Part shown: positions 32,354 through 34,971 of the stretch, in pieces | Layout of the letters: every line of letters begins with the position of its first letter | Position numbering within the stretch: position 1 is the stretch's first letter | From: Sandaracinaceae bacterium | Lineage (GTDB): Bacteria; Myxococcota_A; Polyangia; Polyangiales; Sandaracinaceae | Length of the DNA stretch: 34,971 nt | Assembly (NCBI GenBank): GCA_004213565.1 | Contig: SHBB01000013.1 | Span: 1-34,971, forward strand | Direction of reading: 5' to 3' | The notes under the pieces: model-generated | Told to the model about the DNA's origin: nothing | Database searches by the model: none | What the model saw: the letters and a program-made list of their open reading frames with translations, nothing else | Position numbers and translations under genes: made by a program

Positions 32354-33571
32354 TCAGTCGGCGACGACCGCGCAGCGCGGCAGACGCGCGCGGAGCCCGT
32401 CGAGGACCGCCGACGGGAGCTCGGTGCCCCGGAGCCCGAGGTAGCGGAGGGCTTCCAGGCGCTCGATTCCCTCCGGCACGCTTCGGAGCGGGTTGTCGGA
32501 CAGCTCGATCCACTCCAGCGCCTCGCAGCGGTAGAGCGCCTCGGGGAACGCGACCAGCTCGTTCTGCGCGAGGTGCACGGCGCGGAGCTCGCCCAGCCCG
32601 GCCGTCGGGATGGGCAGGCCGACGAGCCCGTTGCCGAACAGGGTGAGGATCCGGACGTTGCGGAACGCGGCGATCTGCGGGAGCGCGTCGGCCACCTCGG
32701 GCGACGCCTCGAGCGTGTCCTGCAACGCGACGTGCGTATATGCCAGCGGGTCGTCCACCGCCTGGACCGTGGTCGCCTCCCGGTGCGGCTCGAGCGTCGC
32801 CGCGACCACACGATGGTGTTCGCGTGGCTCGCTCGCGTAGCAGCGAGCCGCCGCGCGCTTCAGGCGATCGAGCTGAGCCCGCAGCTCCGCGAACTCGTCC
32901 GGCCGAGCCTCGATCGCGTCCGGGACGATGGGCCGCGAGCGCGAGTCGGCGCCGCCTCTCGCCAGGACCCGCTCGAGCCGCGCCGCGAACGCCGCGATGT
33001 CGAGATCGGGCTCGAGCGCCTCCAGCTCGGCCACCACGGACGCGCGCCGCGAGCCCTCGGGCACGAGATACGACAGGGTCGCGCACATCTCGGCCACGAG
33101 GTCGCCGGGCGTGCGCTCGTACGAGGACGCGCTCGGCGGGGCTGGAGCGGGGACGGGAAAGTCCAACCAGAGCTCGCACGGAGGGATCCTCCGCCGCGAG
33201 CCAGCACGCCACGCGTCGGAGATCGCCATCGTCGTGGACCTCTTCGGAGGGAAGTCGACCTGCTCCCCCGTGCGAGGATCGCGAGCTCGGTATCCCTTCC
33301 GCTCGCGCACGGCGAAGGTCCCGAGCCCCACCACCTCGCAGGGCTCGCCGCGCCGCAGGGCCTCCACCACGTCGGACCAGGGCGCCGAGAGCCCATGGTC
33401 GGCGCCTTCGAGCGCGGCCCGCAACGCGGGATCGGGCGCGAACGAGGGGATCTGGCGATCGCCACCGCGGTCGCGGATGACGAAACGGCCGAAGCCGGGC
33501 ACGTCCGCTTCGCCCAACGCGATGAGGCGGGTCATCACCCGCTCTCGCGTCAGATCTCCAGCTCGGATCAC
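32354..33571 (-). CDS. HU/IHF-like DNA-binding region fused to leucine-rich repeats
   Basis: The 405-residue product starts with two HU-like half-units: VPGFGRFVIRDRGG (24-37) and VGLGTFAVRERKGYRARDPR plus TGEQVDFPPK (81-110), the latter matching the HU/IHF DNA-binding arm. A pair of this kind also occurs in the prokaryotic HU-CCDC81 family. A Pro-rich linker and helical region (about 140-290) follow. Residues about 296-395 hold four leucine-rich repeats of the type LTLFGNGLVGLP, VHLAQNELVAFP, IELSDNPLRSVP and LGLRGTELP. This combination is unusual: LRRs usually bind proteins, HU-like domains bind DNA. Start GTG at 33571 with GGAGG upstream overlaps the stop of the HEAT gene by 4 bp, so both are made together. 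It converges on the double-TetR gene. Function unknown. Confidence 0.83.
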   Translation of the reverse strand: MIRAGDLTRERVMTRLIALGEADVPGFGRFVIRDRGGDRQIPSFAPDPALRAALEGADHGLSAPWSDVVEALRRGEPCEVVGLGTFAVRERKGYRARDPRTGEQVDFPPKRSTTMAISDAWRAGSRRRIPPCELWLDFPVPAPAPPSASSYERTPGDLVAEMCATLSYLVPEGSRRASVVAELEALEPDLDIAAFAARLERVLARGGADSRSRPIVPDAIEARPDEFAELRAQLDRLKRAAARCYASEPREHHRVVAATLEPHREATTVQAVDDPLAYTHVALQDTLEASPEVADALPQIAAFRNVRILTLFGNGLVGLPIPTAGLGELRAVHLAQNELVAFPEALYRCEALEWIELSDNPLRSVPEGIERLEALRYLGLRGTELPSAVLDGLRARLPRCAVVAD

Positions 33572-34791
33572 GACCGGCCTCCCGCTTCGCCGCCGAGGCG
33601 CTCCTGGACCCGCCGCGCCCACCGATGTCGCTCGGCGAGTGAGGTCAGGACCTGTAGGGCCTCGGGGCCGGGCCCTCGGGGCTCCGGTCGCCAGTACGGG
33701 TCGTCGAGCGGCTGTCGGAGCAGGTAGGCCGCCACGTGTTCCACGAGCGCGTCTTCGGACGCACGCCCGAGCGCCGCGACGATGGGGTCGGTCGTCTCCC
33801 AGCCCCAGACGGCCAGCTCCGTCTCGACGCCCGCGAAGAGCGCGCCTCCCTGGCGCGCGAGGTGCTCGGGAGCGACGCTGGCGAGAGACTCCCGGCTCAC
33901 CCGCCGGACCTCGTCGTCTTTGCGCGTCAACCACTCGACCACGTACTCACCCGTCACGCGGGCCAGCGCGCCGGACGCAGCTCGTCGCCCCTCGTCGGTG
34001 GGCGCCTCGGCGAGCAGCCGCTCGAACCGCGGCTCGAGCTCGGGTCGGAACCGGAGACCCGCCGCCGCGATCTCGCAGAGCTTCGCCAGGTCCACGGCCT
34101 CCGGGTCGAGCACGTCGAAGAACGCCGCCTCCAGCGGCGCGCAGACCGCCATCAGCGAACCGATCCGCGAGGGAGAGACTCCGGCTTCGCGCCAGCGTGC
34201 GAGGTGCCGGGCCAGGACGGGCTCCGCGGTCTCCCCGAGGTCGTTCGCGCACGCCACGACGGCGTCGCGGAGGTCCCAGTCCAGCTCGGCGAGCGCCGCG
34301 TCGAGCGCGTCCGGGGAGCGCGGGAGCGGAGGCGGGAGGATCGGCGGCGGAGCCGGGCGCCCGGCCACGCTGGCGGCGGCGCGCGTGGCGGCGTTTCGCA
34401 AGCGCAGGGGCTGGGCCGCGTCGGCCGCGATCGCCCCGAGCGCCGCCTCGGCCCACTGCGCTTTCGGCCCGAGCGAACCGATCACCTCGGCCGCGTGGAG
34501 GCGCGTGGTCCAGGACGACGAGGCGTCGAGGCATCGCGCGAGCGTCTCCCGGCCTCCGTAGTCCATCGACATGCCCATGACGCGACCCATCCGCCGCACC
34601 TGCGCCAACGTGTGGAAGTCCCCGTCGACGAGGAAGTAGACGAGCTCGTCTTGCAGCGTGGGCCAGAGCGCGGGCTCGACGCGGCGCAGCCTGGCCATGG
34701 CCTCGTTCGAGCCGCGCACCGCCGTCTCGATGTCGTTCACGACGTCCTGGCGTCGCTCCGCTTCGCTCCTCTTCACTTCTCTTCTCGTCAC
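33568..34791 (-). CDS. HEAT-like helical repeat protein
   Basis: The 407-residue product is Ala/Leu/Arg-rich and helical, with HEAT-like repeats: TTRLHAAEVIGSLGPKAQWA, PLRLRNAATRAAASVAGRPA, GRRAASGALARVTGEYVVEW, DEVRRVSRESLASVAPEHLA. A Pro-rich linker (about residues 148-160) divides it. No signal peptide or enzyme motif is seen, so it is probably a cytoplasmic protein-binding scaffold. Start GTG at 34791 overlaps the stop of the upstream gene by 4 bp (GTGA), and its own stop overlaps the HU-LRR start by 4 bp, so all three are in one tightly coupled operon. A later GTG at 34776 is an alternative start. Confidence 0.8.
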   Translation of the reverse strand: MTRREVKRSEAERRQDVVNDIETAVRGSNEAMARLRRVEPALWPTLQDELVYFLVDGDFHTLAQVRRMGRVMGMSMDYGGRETLARCLDASSSWTTRLHAAEVIGSLGPKAQWAEAALGAIAADAAQPLRLRNAATRAAASVAGRPAPPPILPPPLPRSPDALDAALAELDWDLRDAVVACANDLGETAEPVLARHLARWREAGVSPSRIGSLMAVCAPLEAAFFDVLDPEAVDLAKLCEIAAAGLRFRPELEPRFERLLAEAPTDEGRRAASGALARVTGEYVVEWLTRKDDEVRRVSRESLASVAPEHLARQGGALFAGVETELAVWGWETTDPIVAALGRASEDALVEHVAAYLLRQPLDDPYWRPEPRGPGPEALQVLTSLAERHRWARRVQERLGGEAGGRS

Positions 34792-34971
34792 TGGGCGATC
34801 CGGATCCAGCTGACCACGAGCTTCTCGCGGGTGCAGAGATCGAGCAGGCGCACGAGCTTCGCGGCCTCCGCGTCGTCCTCGGCGACGGACCGGACGTGCT
34901 TGGCGACGGAGACCATGTTCGACCAGGCGACGCCCGCCAACGGGTGCGGCGGCGGAAAACCGAACCTCCCG
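34788..34971 (-). CDS. C-terminal part of an unidentified protein (gene continues past the window edge)
   Basis: A minus-strand frame open from the right edge to a TGA at 34788-34790 gives about 60 residues: GRFGFPPPHPLAGVAWSNMV, then a helical charged stretch (SVAEDDAEAAKLVRLLDLCT) ending in KLVVSWIRIAQ. Its stop overlaps the GTG start of the HEAT-like gene by 4 bp, as expected for an operon, which supports it as a real gene end. Its family cannot be told from this fragment. Confidence 0.6.
   Translation of the reverse strand, partial: GRFGFPPPHPLAGVAWSNMVSVAKHVRSVAEDDAEAAKLVRLLDLCTREKLVVSWIRIAQ

Overview
The window is about 35 kb of very GC-rich bacterial chromosome, most likely from a myxobacterium (Myxococcota, perhaps Polyangiales or a Sandaracinus-like lineage; the lineage is inference). 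The signs are strong third-position GC bias, many secreted lipoproteins with Asp/Gly/Ala linkers, DUF4215-type cysteine-rich repeats and MopE-like metal-binding motifs, a MYXO-CTERM-like tail, and an sigma-54-type promoter. No tRNA, rRNA, CRISPR array or insertion sequence was seen.

Layout from left to right. 1-402 is the 3' end of a membrane-anchored protein. 412-5147 (minus) holds a pectate-lyase-like lipoprotein, a cluster of intergenic hairpins (2115-2286) and two tandem paralogous cysteine-rich lipoproteins. 5253-9107 (plus) is a YeaH/YhbH-SpoVR operon whose SpoVR gene carries a 401-residue in-frame intein with LAGLIDADG endonuclease motifs, placed inside the NEGWA/SYWHS motif. 9114-10456 (minus) encodes two small lipoproteins. 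10508-13118 holds a cystathionine gamma-synthase/lyase-type PLP enzyme divergent from a two-subunit 3-oxoacid CoA-transferase. A 3' remnant of a luciferase-like (LLM) oxidoreductase gene follows, then a biotin carboxylase with an unusual N-terminal extension (13275-15515, minus), a hybrid sensor kinase (15759-18239, plus) and an intact LLM oxidoreductase (18240-19223, minus).

19270-30886 is an accessory-looking stretch: lipoproteins, small hypothetical genes, a frameshifted cysteine-repeat/MYXO-CTERM gene, a frameshifted receiver-domain gene, a seven-repeat RCC1-like lipoprotein coupled to a TPR membrane protein, a secreted esterase and a propeller lipoprotein. 31028-32353 (plus) encodes two complete TetR-type repressor modules in one polypeptide. 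32354-34971 (minus) is an operon with 4-bp GTGA overlaps: a gene truncated at the window edge, a HEAT-like helical repeat protein, and a protein joining an HU/IHF-like DNA-binding region to leucine-rich repeats.

The observations most worth following are the SpoVR intein, the double-TetR protein, the HU-LRR/HEAT operon, the extended biotin carboxylase and the sigma-54 promoter before a small orphan gene. Function calls rest on motifs read by eye; no database search was possible.
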